42,323 bases of DNA, taken from the NCBI RefSeq assembly GCF_004359215.1, contig NC_090612.1, positions 505,554 to 547,876 on the forward strand, given 5' to 3'. The notes beneath the pieces are model-generated. The model was not told the DNA's origin and did no database searches. It saw only the letters and a program-made list of their open reading frames with translations. The position numbers were made by a program, and so were the translations under genes. Source of the stretch: Bremia lactucae (Eukaryota; Oomycota; Peronosporomycetes; Peronosporales; Peronosporaceae). Of the stretch, positions 1 through 10,500 are shown piece after piece (the stretch's first letter is position 1; each line of letters opens with the position of its first letter).

Positions 1-277
1 CTATTTATTCCGCAGACTAATCAGCTGTAGGAGTTATCAAAGAGAGAGTTACAGGTAAGATCGAGATAATTATTCATTTACATGTTTAGTATTAGAATAT
101 AATTAAGTTAGCATTTACAAAGATAGAACAAGAGACACTTAATTATATTTAATACAGTTTTCATTTTACCCTCTTTAAGCTAGTTGCCTTAAGAGAAGTC
201 TTCCTCTGCAGGTAGTGTACGTGAAATAACGTAGGTCACCACTCGCAACTGAAGCAGTGTGAAGCGGACTTGTACTG
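1..277 (+). repeat. 3' part of a family A gypsy LTR, truncated at both ends
   Basis: The first 277 bases align base by base with the interior of the LTRs at 24502-24954 and 39082-39541: the stretch from 'ccgcagactaatcag' through 'attttaccctctttaagc' to 'gacttgtactg' is shared in the same order. The copy begins inside the U3 region because the window starts there. It stops just before the final hairpin arm and the terminal CCCCGTTACA, so the 3' end is also lost. No internal retroelement sequence follows, so it is a solo or broken LTR. Confidence 0.85.
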
Positions 278-688
278 GGTAAACAGGGGGCGAGGTAAAT
301 GCTGAAATGTATGTAGATCTGGATTCGTAAATAAATTATCGAAAGTAGTAAGTTGATCTAAATATGGAGGGTGATAATTGTATGTCTAAAAAAGGAAGCA
401 TTCCTTTTTAGTGGTGGGGGAACGGGCATATACGAAATAATATTTATGTAACGTTACACCCTTTTACAGATAATATGCTTTTGTAAAATAATAAAGTATA
501 TTTAAATGTGCGATAAAAATTTCTGCTTAAAGTAAGATGTGATACATTATGTGGCTTTCAAGGAATCTAAGACATTCCACAATGTTTGGAAAACGAATAT
601 TATATACTAACGCATTTTTGTCGTTACAAATATTACACGCAGACATTGTCGTATTAGAAATCATCAGTGTTAAAGGTGGCATGAGTAT
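278..688. other. Intergenic, 3' flank of the heme lyase gene
   Basis: AT-rich sequence between the broken LTR and the stop codon of the heme lyase gene. I see no convincing ORF, RNA gene or repeat in it. It presumably carries the 3' UTR of the minus-strand gene. Confidence 0.5.
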
Positions 689-1585
689 TTAATTGGTCTT
701 AGGTGTGACTTCAGAGTGACGTTCTTGGTCATCCGTCTGAGAAATTGCAGCCGGCTTCGTCCGAGAGCCGACTATGGCGCCATTAAATGGTAAATAAGGT
801 GCAATTTTGTCGTAAAATTGCCATCGCAAACGGTCCACAACTCCTTCAACTGAGTCCAGTGCAGGGCGCACATCCAAATAAACTGATAGCGGTTTCCCGG
901 GCGTAGCAGCTCCCGAATAAAAATCGATTACATAGCGCACTTCCTTGCCATCTCGGTCTACGATCCAGTCGTGGCGGTCGAACGGAAGCACTGACCAACC
1001 CAACAAGTTCATCATCTTAGCCTTGGGGCTATATTCGGTTGGCTTGCCCAAGAACTTTTTAAGTTTCACCGGCTCCTTGGCGCTAATGCAAACACCAAAA
1101 TTAGACTTCACCACTCAGCTTAAGCTAAAATTGCTTATTACGCACGTGTGAAAACTTTCCCATTTTAGCACTTCCCGCCAGCTTTGCTCATTCACCGCAT
1201 TGTGGATAGCTACAATGGTCTTCATTTGCTGCGCTTCAGGCGCCCAGCCCTTTCGATGCATAGCCTTGAAGTACATGTCCTCGCTTGGGTACTCCCACTT
1301 TTCCTCACTACCCGTCTGGTGTTCCGGAGTCACTTCGCCTTTCGGTATTGATGACACAACGCGAGACTTCGATAAATGGCTTCCTTCTGAACCATGTACG
1401 GCAAAACCCGCGGCATGATTTGCAACACGCAACAGCTCAGCGTTAAGACCAAAACGTGTAATTTCCGAGTGTTCACTGCTAGCTTCTGTATTAGCTTGGT
1501 CTACAGGACATCCGTGTGCTTTAGTTGATGTCTTTTGGGGAAGGTGCGGGCAGGCTGCTGCCGCGGAGTTCACGTCCGCAGTCAT
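689..1585 (-). CDS. HCCS: Cytochrome c heme lyase (holocytochrome c synthase), one very short intron
   Basis: This enzyme attaches heme covalently to the CXXCH motif of apocytochrome c in the mitochondrial intermembrane space. Exon 1 (1142-1585) carries a CPV motif near the N-terminus, then the family signatures [26 protein letters not shown] and EVLKWE, with the His four residues after the W-E pair matching the conserved heme-ligand position. Exon 2 (689-1105) carries [13 protein letters not shown] and the diagnostic [11 protein letters not shown] with [11 protein letters not shown]. The joined product is about 286 residues, near the usual family length. The two halves lie in different frames. 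A GT...AG segment at 1106-1141 (36 nt) removes the in-frame stop and restores the frame at phase 0. If it is not a real intron, the gene has a frameshift. The ATG at 1585 is preceded by a core promoter at 1600-1613. The family is certain; the intron is inferred. Confidence 0.9.
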
Positions 1586-1599
1586 GTTTTTTTAAGAGT

Positions 1600-1613
1600 G
1601 AAAATTAAAGTGG
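1600..1613 (-). promoter_or_regulatory. Oomycete Inr+FPR core promoter of HCCS
   Basis: Read on the minus strand the sequence is CCACTTTAATTTTC. It fits the oomycete initiator YCAYTYY followed directly by the flanking promoter region MWTTTNC. It lies about 15 nt upstream of the HCCS ATG, in the 88-nt gap after the helicase stop codon, which implies a very short 5' leader. Confidence 0.6.
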
Positions 1614-1673
1614 ATTTATTAAAGTGCACAATAACTTTGTTTTAAACATTATGTCGACTCTTTTGGTGGCAAT

Positions 1674-3206
1674 TCACGTCTTGACCTTCTTAGTGCTGTA
1701 TTGCTCCTGGCGCTTAGCTTTACGAGCTTGCACTTTCTCGTCAAACCCACGTTCAGTTAATTTCATTTTTGCGATACGCGAGGCGGTAGTGACGTCATTC
1801 AGCAGCTGAAGCACCTTCTTCTCAGGTGCTTCAGACTCAAAATCGTCCATCTTCTTACCGACTTTGGCCTCAATATTTTGCAGCAGCTCAATGTCATGTT
1901 GCGTCACCAGAGATATAGCGCGGCCGCTGCGACCAGCACGAGCTGTACGACCCACACGATGAATATAGTTGTCAGCGTCGCGTGGAAGGTCAAAATTGAG
2001 CACGACATCGACCTCTGGGATGTCGAGCCCACGACTTGCAACGTCCGTACTGATGAGAATGTGGCAGATTCCGCTCTTAAACTTGCCAAGCGCTGCCAGA
2101 CGCCGATTCTGCGACATCATCGAGTGCAGCACGACGCATTTTGTGCCCAGTTCGTGGCTAATTTCACCCACGAGCTCACACATTTTGCATGTGGATACAA
2201 AGATTATCATCGAGCGCAGCTGACGACTAGATGAAGTGGCGGCATGTAGCAGCATTTCAAGGTCTCGATGTTTTTGTCTCTTGTGGCTTTTGCTTGACTT
2301 GCGATTAATCTGCTCGTCTTCCCCTTCCTCTTCGTTCGGGTCAAGCACCTTCATCAGATACATGAGGTACGTCATCTTGATCTGAGCCGGAATAAATAAA
2401 TAAAATTGTTTTAAGGTCGCTACAGTTTTGACGCTGGGACTCGCATCAAAGCGAAATGCACCCTTTGATAGCGCTGTTTGCTCCAATCGATCTAGATTTG
2501 CTGTCATTGTTGCAGAGAACAAAAGCGTCTGGCGCTTAGCGGGCAGCCTGGCCAAAATAAAACTCAAATCCTTGGCAAAGGAAATATCAAGAAGTCGGTC
2601 TGCTTCATCAAGCACGACATACTTAATCAACGAAATATTTGGTGGTTCTACACGCAGCAGATGGTCGCGGAGTCGTCCTGGCGTAGCCACAATAATGTGT
2701 GGACGCTGCTGCAGTGTCAGCGACTGTTTTAGCATGTCCACGCCGCCGACGATTACAGCACAGCGTATGGCCATGGAGCTTCCAAAAGCATTAAATTGCT
2801 CAGAAATTTGAAAGGCCAGCTCTCTAGTGGGTGTCAGTACAAGAGCGTACGGACCATAAGGGTCCTTGCTCAAAGTGTGGAGAATGGGTAGCGCGAACGC
2901 CGCCGTCTTGCCACTGCCAGTCTGCGCACAACCAATGACATCACGCCCACTCAAGATAGGAGGTATACAGTGACTTTGCACTGGAGTGGGCTGGCGGATT
3001 CCCATCAATTCACAGCGCTTGACCAGCCAAGGGTCCACGCCGAGGTTCAGGAACGAAGTGAGCACATTTGGTGCATTTTCCACCAGCACTTTGTCGTTAT
3101 TGCTATATGCCTCACTATCGGAGCTAGCCTCAGATTCTGAGGAGTCTTTAGGGATGGATTCATCGCATGTTAACTTTCGTCGACGCTTACCAAATAGGAC
3201 ACTCAT
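1674..3206 (-). CDS. DBP8: DEAD-box ATP-dependent RNA helicase, DDX49/Dbp8 type
   Basis: A 510-residue single-exon protein with the complete DEAD-box motif set: Q motif GIRQPTPVQ (about 69-77), Walker A AQTGSGKT (94-101), PTREL (126-130), TPGR (175-178), DEAD (200-203), SAT (231-233), IIFVS (334-338), RGLD (392-395) and HRVGRTARAG (416-425). The GFxxLGVxxWLVxxC-like lead into the Q motif and the Lys/Arg-rich C-terminus resemble yeast Dbp8 and human DDX49, which unwind RNA during 40S ribosomal subunit maturation in the nucleolus. An acidic, Ser-rich N-terminus (residues 20-40) and a charged insert between the two RecA lobes (about 288-330) are lineage features. It lies head to tail with HCCS. 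Its first 286 codons are repeated at 10792-11649. Family assignment is strong; DDX49 over close relatives is an inference from overall sequence. Confidence 0.93.
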   Translation of the reverse strand: MSVLFGKRRRKLTCDESIPKDSSESEASSDSEAYSNNDKVLVENAPNVLTSFLNLGVDPWLVKRCELMGIRQPTPVQSHCIPPILSGRDVIGCAQTGSGKTAAFALPILHTLSKDPYGPYALVLTPTRELAFQISEQFNAFGSSMAIRCAVIVGGVDMLKQSLTLQQRPHIIVATPGRLRDHLLRVEPPNISLIKYVVLDEADRLLDISFAKDLSFILARLPAKRQTLLFSATMTANLDRLEQTALSKGAFRFDASPSVKTVATLKQFYLFIPAQIKMTYLMYLMKVLDPNEEEGEDEQINRKSSKSHKRQKHRDLEMLLHAATSSSRQLRSMIIFVSTCKMCELVGEISHELGTKCVVLHSMMSQNRRLAALGKFKSGICHILISTDVASRGLDIPEVDVVLNFDLPRDADNYIHRVGRTARAGRSGRAISLVTQHDIELLQNIEAKVGKKMDDFESEAPEKKVLQLLNDVTTASRIAKMKLTERGFDEKVQARKAKRQEQYSTKKVKT

Positions 3207-3639
3207 GGCAATAGTTGCAATAACCTATTGACGGCAAGCCATTCACTGGGGTCAAATGTCCAAGCTATGAATATTTTAGCATTTTTGAGCTGAGAATGTG
3301 ACTTTTTAAGCGCACTCAAAATATCACGTTAAAATTGTAATTGAAGTTTTCTTTGATGAAATCATTTAATGGTGCCAAATTAAAGTATCAGTTTTTCAAA
3401 GAAATACATCGCATGCCTAAATAACTTTCTAGACCGCCCAATTTGCACCGTTTCAATTTTATACATCAACACGATAACGTACACTTGCTGCGCAAGAGTG
3501 TAAATTTTTAGGCCAGGTTATACTATTCTTAACTGGTTCATGTTCATATCGCTCTACTGGATACTCCCTAAACTAAGTAGTGTTCCGTGGCATCGTGTGC
3601 GAGATCTTCAAGGGAAGTAACACATTTACCACACTCCGA
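3207..3639. other. Upstream region of the helicase gene
   Basis: AT-rich sequence between the helicase start and the copia remnant. It should contain the helicase promoter, but I could not find a full Inr+FPR match. There is no ORF of note. Confidence 0.4.
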
Positions 3640-4780
3640 AAGGCTGCCATGGACTATTCTCAATCAATCCGAAGAGCGTGACACATGATATTACAGCTGC
3701 GGAAGCTGTTGTTAGTCATGGCTTAACCATTGGATAACTTTGGCATGTTCGATAATACGTCCGTCCTCATCGAGCAAGCAGCAAACGCGACCCGAACGAG
3801 CTTTGCGAAGGTTGAGCTCTAAGGAAAATGACACTGGCTTCATTTACCCGTAATATAGGTGCTAACAATGGTAAGTCGAATAGCATACGTCACTCAAACC
3901 ACAGTGACGAAGCTGGATCGTTCAAGACATATACACCTGCAGGAAGACGGTACATCGTCATGACTGTTCTCGTTATGTGTATGTCTACTTCATGCGGAAG
4001 GAAAGCGACGTGCTGAGGCACTTTCACAAATACCAAGTGGAGGCCGAGAAACAGCAGCAGTCGGTGTCAATTTACATTCTTCGAGTCGACACCGGAGGAA
4101 ATTATTGTAGTAACGCATTTACTCGATTTCTACGCAAAGAAGGAATCGTGCATCAGACGAGCGCCCCGTACTCTCCCTAGCAAAATGGACGTGCTGAATG
4201 TATATATCGTACGTTGATGGAGAAGGCTTGAGTCATGCTTCACTACAACGCTGTGAAATCAAAATGGTGGGCGGGGGCTATAAGTTGTTCAACTTATTTG
4301 GTCAACCAGTTTTTCTTCATTCGCATACAGCAATATTCCCTACGAGAGCTAGACAGGCTAGCTCCCAAATTTCAGCTTCTTGCAAGTAATTGGGAAAAGG
4401 CTTTGCGCAAATCTCGAAAGAAAAACGCTTTAAGCTCGACGCTAAGGCATTCCAATGCATGTTGTTGGGTTCTCGTTGACGTCGAAAGCATACCGTGAAG
4501 TAGGTTTATGACCAGACCGTCTCGTGATATCTCGCTTAATATCGTTAAATGAATGGATTAACGCTCATTACCGCGGCAACTTCAACGCTTGGGTGCTTCG
4601 AATTCGAATGCAGCCCGAAAGTATCTCACATGACGAAAGTACTACCCCCTATTGTTGATTCATAGGGGGTAATATCGTAAATTTCACTTTCGATCTTGGT
4701 ATTGGCATTAAAAGCGTCACTACTGACCAAGATGATCAAGTAAATAAAGATTGAGCATATGGCTCTTAATCAACCAATTG
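3640..4780 (+). pseudogene. Ty1/copia pol remnant (integrase to linker), interrupted by the LINE
   Basis: Pieces of a copia integrase appear in order but in different frames. They are a GAG-pre/zinc-like tail with ANATRTSFAK near 3790, TYTPAGRRYIV near 3930, VYFMRKESDVLRHFHKYQVEAE at 3985, VDTGGNYCSNAF near 4090, and HQTSAPYSP followed by a stop and QNGRAE near 4150-4200 (the Asn-Gly-x-Ala-Glu region holds the third DDE residue). After them come KSKWWAGAISCSTYLVN near 4255 and LVDVES...DISLN near 4470-4540. Stops and frameshifts show it is dead. The element does not end at 4780: its continuation is found in the duplicate copy after 13222. Confidence 0.85.
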
Positions 4781-4870
4781 ACTTCTCAATTTGCCGGCTA
4801 CTACGCAAGTCAAATCCAGAAGAACCCAAACTCAAACCCCAAGCCACCAGCCCTCCAAGTCTTTCCCGCC

Positions 4871-7585
4871 ATGGAACGTCCCGCCGTCTCTGCAGTCATA
4901 CACGACACTGTCCAAGCAGACGACATGGTGATGAGTGACGTGGGTCCACACCCACAAGCTCAAGAAGTGAATCCAACGCTTCCCGCTTCTACTGCCGACA
5001 GTGGTACTAGGTACCCAACTGTCCGTCTCCCTTCAAGGGAGGGCAGCGAGAACGGAAATCCAGCGCACCCTGCTTCTACTGCCGACAGTGGTACTTGGTA
5101 CCCAACTGTCCATCCTCCTTTGAGCGAAAGGCGGGACAGGGAGAACAGGAACCCAGCGCACGTTCCAACCACTGGTACGGACCAGGGAAGTGACCCTGGC
5201 TCTGTGCAAACTGTACCCAACAAGCCAGCACGGTCGTCAGAGACAGGCGCACCCACAACCGATGATGGAATGACAATCCAGCTGTGCGACAGGACTACAC
5301 ATGCAGCCAACTGCAACGTCACCCAGGCAACTGCGCATCCTGACTCGCGTCAGGGTACGCACGCAGCTAAGCATCCAGACGCACGACAGGGTACACATGC
5401 GACTGTGAACCCAAACGCACGACAAGGTACGCACCCACCAACCTTGCGTACCCTACTGCAACGGACAACAGAGATTCGGCGCGACAAAGTTGAAGCTCCG
5501 CAAAAGACGAAGGTTGAATTACCAAGACCGCTTGCTGCAGACATCGAAGCCATCGATGCGCTGTACGAAGCGGGAGGAGACTGGAGCGCGCTTGCGCCAC
5601 GGATCGATCGAGCCCGTCCGTATATGTTGCCCCGAGCACGTTACGTGATGGTGATCGAGACTGGACAAGCTTTTCAGCGCACCTCTCCCAACAAACTTCT
5701 TACATCCTTCTCCAATGATCACGGCAACCAAGTCGTCCAGCAGCAGATGGACCTGAACCAACTTGGTCAGCTCACCAAGATGCCGGGAGGGAACCTCCGC
5801 ATCAAGGTGAAGACCAAGGAAGCTTGCTTCCGTCTGGAACGCCAAGAGGTCACCATCCTCGGAGGCAAGTACAGGTTCAGAGAGTTCGACATCCTTGCCG
5901 ACCGCTTCTACATCGACGTGTCCAGTGTTGACAGCGATGTGGATGCAGATCTCATGCTCAAGCGTTTCTTCGAGCTTGGAGCGCGACCGATCTACGGTAC
6001 GTTCCGAGACGTGAACCTTGACGCGGTGATGACGACTGCCACCTGGCGCGTGTATTTCCGCTCGAATGAATGTCCACCGCAACTCTTTGTGGACGGTTCT
6101 GTGTGCGACCAGCTCGTGTTTGCTGGACGCATCCACCCCGTCCATGCGAAGGATGCACCGTTTCCAGCTCAACGCGTGCCGTTTGGATATCGTTCGCGAT
6201 ATGCGCTAGAGCTCCAAAACCCGACGATGGCGGCAGCAACAGCAACAGCCAACGCAAGAGCAACCACGCAACAGCATCAGCCACCCGCGCAGCAGTCGCG
6301 GACGTTTGCGGATATTGTTGCTCAGCGACCAATGGAGACATCGTTGCAACTCGCCCTTAGACAAGGTGCCGTCGTTCAACAGGCGGTATCGCCAGCTCGA
6401 ACATCGACGAACCAAACACCAAGTGAACTGTCGCTGAGCACGAATGGGTTGGTAATGTTGACACCGCCTGGGAGTCCGAAACCCATGCTCAAGCAGCTAC
6501 CACCTTCCTCCAGCGAGCTCACGACCAACTCAAAGAAGAAGGGCAAACGGACACGCAGTGCGACTGACTTTGCCAACATGCTCATGAAGAGTCGACCGAA
6601 GCCACTCGTAGGAGTTGCGACGAGCAACTACTTTGACGTGCTTAGCAAGGTTGAGGTTAATTTCGCCTGTTGCTCGGCCACTCTCGATGAGCAACATGGT
6701 CCACGTTTCCAGATCGTGCCTCGCACGGTGAAGGCTCCAGCCCAGTTAAGTGAGTCGAAGGAAGCCAGCCATTTCCTTACCAAGCATCACACCAGCGTTG
6801 TGAAGACCGAGAAACCGTTGCCAATCCAAGAGATCGTCGCAGAGATGGAGACGACTGAAGAGACAGCCGATCTCCAGCTATCGCCAGATCGCCTTGCGGT
6901 TGCTGATTCCAAGATTTCGGGGTCGCGTAAGGTGTTGCGAAATACCAACAACGCAGACACGGTGGTGTACTACGCATCGTGTTCAACGCCCCTCGCCTTC
7001 AATACCGTGTTACTCCAAGAGATGTCTGCCACCAGCTCTCATGTCAGCGACTTGGCTCACCTACACCTGATCAACCGTGTGCTGAGCGCGACAGATCCAG
7101 ATAAGTCGACCACTTTCGCGAACAAGTGGGCCAAACACCTTGGTGACAAGGTTCCGAAGAAACGAGAGGAGCTGTTCCAACGTGTGGCTGCAGGGTGGAA
7201 GACACCATCAGACAGCACAAAAGAACTTGTGCGTGCATCCAGAGCACTGGCTCTCTTTGAGCTCATGCTCATGTGCACGGCGCCGAGAATCTTCGAGAAA
7301 GACTTCTGGCTCCAACATGTGACTGGTATGTCGATCGCGTGGATTCCAGCACACAATCGTCGCCTTCTTCACCCCAACTTGCTTTTGGCACTGTTGAGAT
7401 CCAAGCTTGGAGAGATCTGTTTCAAACTTTGGGAAGCTGTCCAATGGCAGGGTTCCATGCTGAACGACCTTGAAGCCCTTCGCGCCAGTGATGGCTTCTA
7501 CCCAGACGATGCAAGCGTACTCCAGTTACAGAAGGTAGACGATCAACTCACACTCGTGACTGGCCCACTCAGTCAGAGTTCGTAA
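4871..7585 (+). CDS. LINE ORF1 protein, intact (904 aa)
   Basis: The start is taken at the ATG at 4871, in a good context (gccATGG); the frame is open further upstream but that lies outside the element or has no ATG. The N-terminal third is low-complexity, with two tandem copies of a PASTADSGTxYPTV unit (near 4980-5115) and three copies of an ARQGTHA-like unit (near 5345-5435). A structured central part (about residues 250-470) runs from RYVMVIETGQAF through KYRFREFDILADRFYIDV to PFGYRSRYALELQ and is probably the nucleic-acid-binding portion. The rest is Pro/Ser/Gln-rich, with a conserved C-terminal helical part around LWEAVQWQGSMLNDLEAL. I see no CCHC knuckle. It probably binds the element's RNA, by analogy with other LINE ORF1 proteins. 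The C-terminal part is matched by the antisense LINE fragment near 38500, which supports a real coding region. Confidence 0.85.
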   Translation: MERPAVSAVIHDTVQADDMVMSDVGPHPQAQEVNPTLPASTADSGTRYPTVRLPSREGSENGNPAHPASTADSGTWYPTVHPPLSERRDRENRNPAHVPTTGTDQGSDPGSVQTVPNKPARSSETGAPTTDDGMTIQLCDRTTHAANCNVTQATAHPDSRQGTHAAKHPDARQGTHATVNPNARQGTHPPTLRTLLQRTTEIRRDKVEAPQKTKVELPRPLAADIEAIDALYEAGGDWSALAPRIDRARPYMLPRARYVMVIETGQAFQRTSPNKLLTSFSNDHGNQVVQQQMDLNQLGQLTKMPGGNLRIKVKTKEACFRLERQEVTILGGKYRFREFDILADRFYIDVSSVDSDVDADLMLKRFFELGARPIYGTFRDVNLDAVMTTATWRVYFRSNECPPQLFVDGSVCDQLVFAGRIHPVHAKDAPFPAQRVPFGYRSRYALELQNPTMAAATATANARATTQQHQPPAQQSRTFADIVAQRPMETSLQLALRQGAVVQQAVSPARTSTNQTPSELSLSTNGLVMLTPPGSPKPMLKQLPPSSSELTTNSKKKGKRTRSATDFANMLMKSRPKPLVGVATSNYFDVLSKVEVNFACCSATLDEQHGPRFQIVPRTVKAPAQLSESKEASHFLTKHHTSVVKTEKPLPIQEIVAEMETTEETADLQLSPDRLAVADSKISGSRKVLRNTNNADTVVYYASCSTPLAFNTVLLQEMSATSSHVSDLAHLHLINRVLSATDPDKSTTFANKWAKHLGDKVPKKREELFQRVAAGWKTPSDSTKELVRASRALALFELMLMCTAPRIFEKDFWLQHVTGMSIAWIPAHNRRLLHPNLLLALLRSKLGEICFKLWEAVQWQGSMLNDLEALRASDGFYPDDASVLQLQKVDDQLTLVTGPLSQSS

Positions 7586-10500
7586 AGTTGTCGAAACAGT
7601 AGACACAGCCAAGATTTCGTGGCAAGGCGTCAGCTTGCTGACAGTCAACACCAATGGGATCAAGAGGAATGGCCATCTGCTGATTGAAAATTTTCTCCAG
7701 AGACACAGCGTCTCTTGTGTCCAAGAAACCAAACTACGTGATTCTCATCATCTCGACACACTCAAGTTCAACCACGACGCCCGATTCCAGCACAAACTCT
7801 TTGTCAGTGATCCGGGTGCTAACAGCTCAACCCAGACTACCGGTCGGTCAGGTGGAGTGCTGACTGTACTCCGCTCGGATTTCCCAGGTTTCGACACTGT
7901 GGTGGAGCTTCCCGATCTGACAGTCCCAGGTCGCTATCTAGTGATCCGAGTGTCAGTTGGGAATGCTCCCATATACATCCACAATGTCTACTCGCCTGTC
8001 AACGACTCCGACAAGTTGGTGTTCTTCGATGACCTACGAGTCGACTTGTTCGAAGACAATGCGACGCACCTCGTGCTCGGCGACCTCAACACACCTCTGG
8101 ATCCAAGCATGGACTCATCTCAACCCTCGCTTCGTGCTCGTCCTGGACGCAGTGCATGCCTCGGTTGGCTCGGTCAGCTTGGAGTGGTAGATTCCTGGCG
8201 CATCCACCATCCAGATGAACGAGTGTACACAGGTCCTCAGCCACGTAAAAACCGACTCGACTACATCCTCATGTCTGAAGACTTCAGCAACGCAGTGTAC
8301 GGCGATGCCAAGTACTTCGAACCCAAGGGTGCAGGTAACCACTTGGTGCACCAAGTCACACTCCGCTCCATGTCCCAGTTGCATGGTCGTGGATATTGGA
8401 GATTCCCAGCATATCTGCTTGAGTACCCGGAGGTGGTTGAAGCCATCCAGGGTGAGGCTCAGCAACTACTACAAGATATCCAAGCCGCCAAGAACCCAGG
8501 CAAGGTCTGGGAACAATGGAAGAAGTCAGTCCGTCGTCTTCTACAGGCACTCCAACGCAAACTTCGATCCCAAAATGAAGCTGCAGTCGAAATAGCTCGC
8601 AAGACACTCGACGACGCAGCGAAGCAATTCCGCGAAGATCGTCACTCCGTATCCCAGGCTGGTTTCCATACCGCTATGGAAGCATACCGGGACTGTGTGA
8701 ACAGATCTAGTTGCTATAACCAAGACGCTGCCTTCGACTTCCAAGCTCAACATGCTGAGACGTCATCCAAATACTTCTTCCGACCACTAGACACTTCCCT
8801 TCGAGTCTGTGTCTTCGATCCTGACTCGATGGAGTGTCTCACGCAACTCCCAAGATATCTCAGCGGGATTCCGAGCTCACTGGGGATCTATCATGGGAGA
8901 TCGAGACAGTCCAGCTGAATCTACGCCGCCAACCAACTCCAGCAAAAGTCGGAAGTTGCTGAGTACGATCGAAAAGCGGCTCTCGACAGAAGAACAAGAT
9001 CTGCTGAACACTCCAATCTCCGGCGCCGATTTGGCTGACGCACTCAAACACATGAAGGCCAGCTCTGCTTTTGGGATGGATGGACTCACAGCTGGTTTCT
9101 ATCAAGTTGCAACTGATGTCTTTGGTGAATGTCTGAGCATCGTGTTCAACTATCAGCTAGCACGAGGTGAGCTCCTATACTCCCAGCGTCAGTCAGCAGT
9201 CTGTCTCTTACACAAGAAGGGTTCCCGGGCCGATCCGGAACCCTACCCAAACTGATCCACGTCGATCAGAAGGCGTTCGTGAAGGGTAGATCCATCCATC
9301 ACCACATTCGCTTTCTGGCTGATCTGCAAGATCTCGTGACTGCAAGAGATGAAGAGGCCTACGCCATGTTTCTCGACTTTGAGAAAGCGTACGACCGAGT
9401 CAACTGGAATTATATGTTCCAAGTGCTTGATCGCATGGGCTGAGGTGGAGCCTTCTCCGACTGGGTGAAGCTGCTGTACACAGGTCAACAGGCTCACCTT
9501 CTGATCAATGGTCACATCCAGCCAGCAATCTGTCCGACACGCGGTGTCAAACAAGGTGACCCGCTCTCAGCATTGCTCTTTCTAATGGTCATCGAACCAT
9601 TGGGTAATCTGTTACGTCAACACGAAGAACATGGCATCTGTCTGACAGAGGATCACACAGTTCCCGGATTGTTCTTCGCTGATGACTCGACGTTGCTCTC
9701 TAGCTCGATACAAGGTATCCAAGCGCAACTCGAACTTGTCCAGGTGTATTGCGATGGCTCTGGTGCCAAGCTCAACTTGAGCAAGTGTACTTTGATGCCA
9801 CTGCATCGGTTACGTGAAGCCCCAGTTATCCCTGGCATCAAGGTACTGCAGAGAGGCGGGAATGTCAAGTTTCTCGGTCTCCTCTTCGGTCAAGACACAA
9901 CGGACGATGCCATCATCGAGTTCCTGGATCGACGCTTCTATGAAGGTTTCCTGCTCTGGTTCCGTCGAGCACGAACCTTGAGAGGTCGTCTACTCATCGA
10001 GCTCACCATGGTTCTTTCTCGGCTCTGGCACTACACGGTACATGTCCCAGTTCCTGACCGCATTGTCAAGAAGTGGCAGTCGACACTCAACCGATTCGTG
10101 CTCAGTCGTCGCTACGAACGCAACGCCAAGCATATCCAGTTGATCGCCAAGGAGTTCCTGTATCAACCACGCTCGGAGGGTGGATTGCACATCCCCAGCA
10201 TCGAAGCTTCACTCAAGCGTCAGAAGCTCCAACAGTTGCTCCAGTTTGTCGCTGCCTCAACCTCGACGACACGCAACTGGACCACTGCAGGATTAACACT
10301 CCTATTGCTTGCTCTCCCAGGTTGGGGCCCATGGCAGCCACTCGACTTCCTGACGATCAGTCCGCTGCGACATGGTGCACTACTCAAGCGGTGTGTCTTG
10401 TCCCAATGGTGGAGAGTGGTGTGGTGTCTGTGGTACTCACTCAAGTGGGAAGTCACATGGCGTGATCTCAATCCTCCAGCTCGTCTCACATACCTGCTCA

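Larger units (their letters stand above)
2349..4780. repeat. Copy 1 of a 2.43-kb near-identical duplication
   Basis: This stretch recurs at 10792-13222 in the same orientation. It covers the 5' half of the helicase gene, its upstream region and a copia pol remnant. By eye I find about a dozen single-base differences and one 1-bp indel, all beyond 3480 in the non-coding and copia part; the helicase coding portion appears identical. Copy 1 ends exactly where the LINE begins. Confidence 0.95.

Noticed and set aside
4751..4870. LINE ORF1 extended upstream to 4751
   Set aside because: The extension crosses the insertion point into copia sequence and has no ATG; the ATG at 4871 is in a good context.
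5519..6172. 217-codon minus-strand ORF inside LINE ORF1
   Set aside because: Shadow of a GC-rich coding frame; no family features and opposite to a well-supported ORF.
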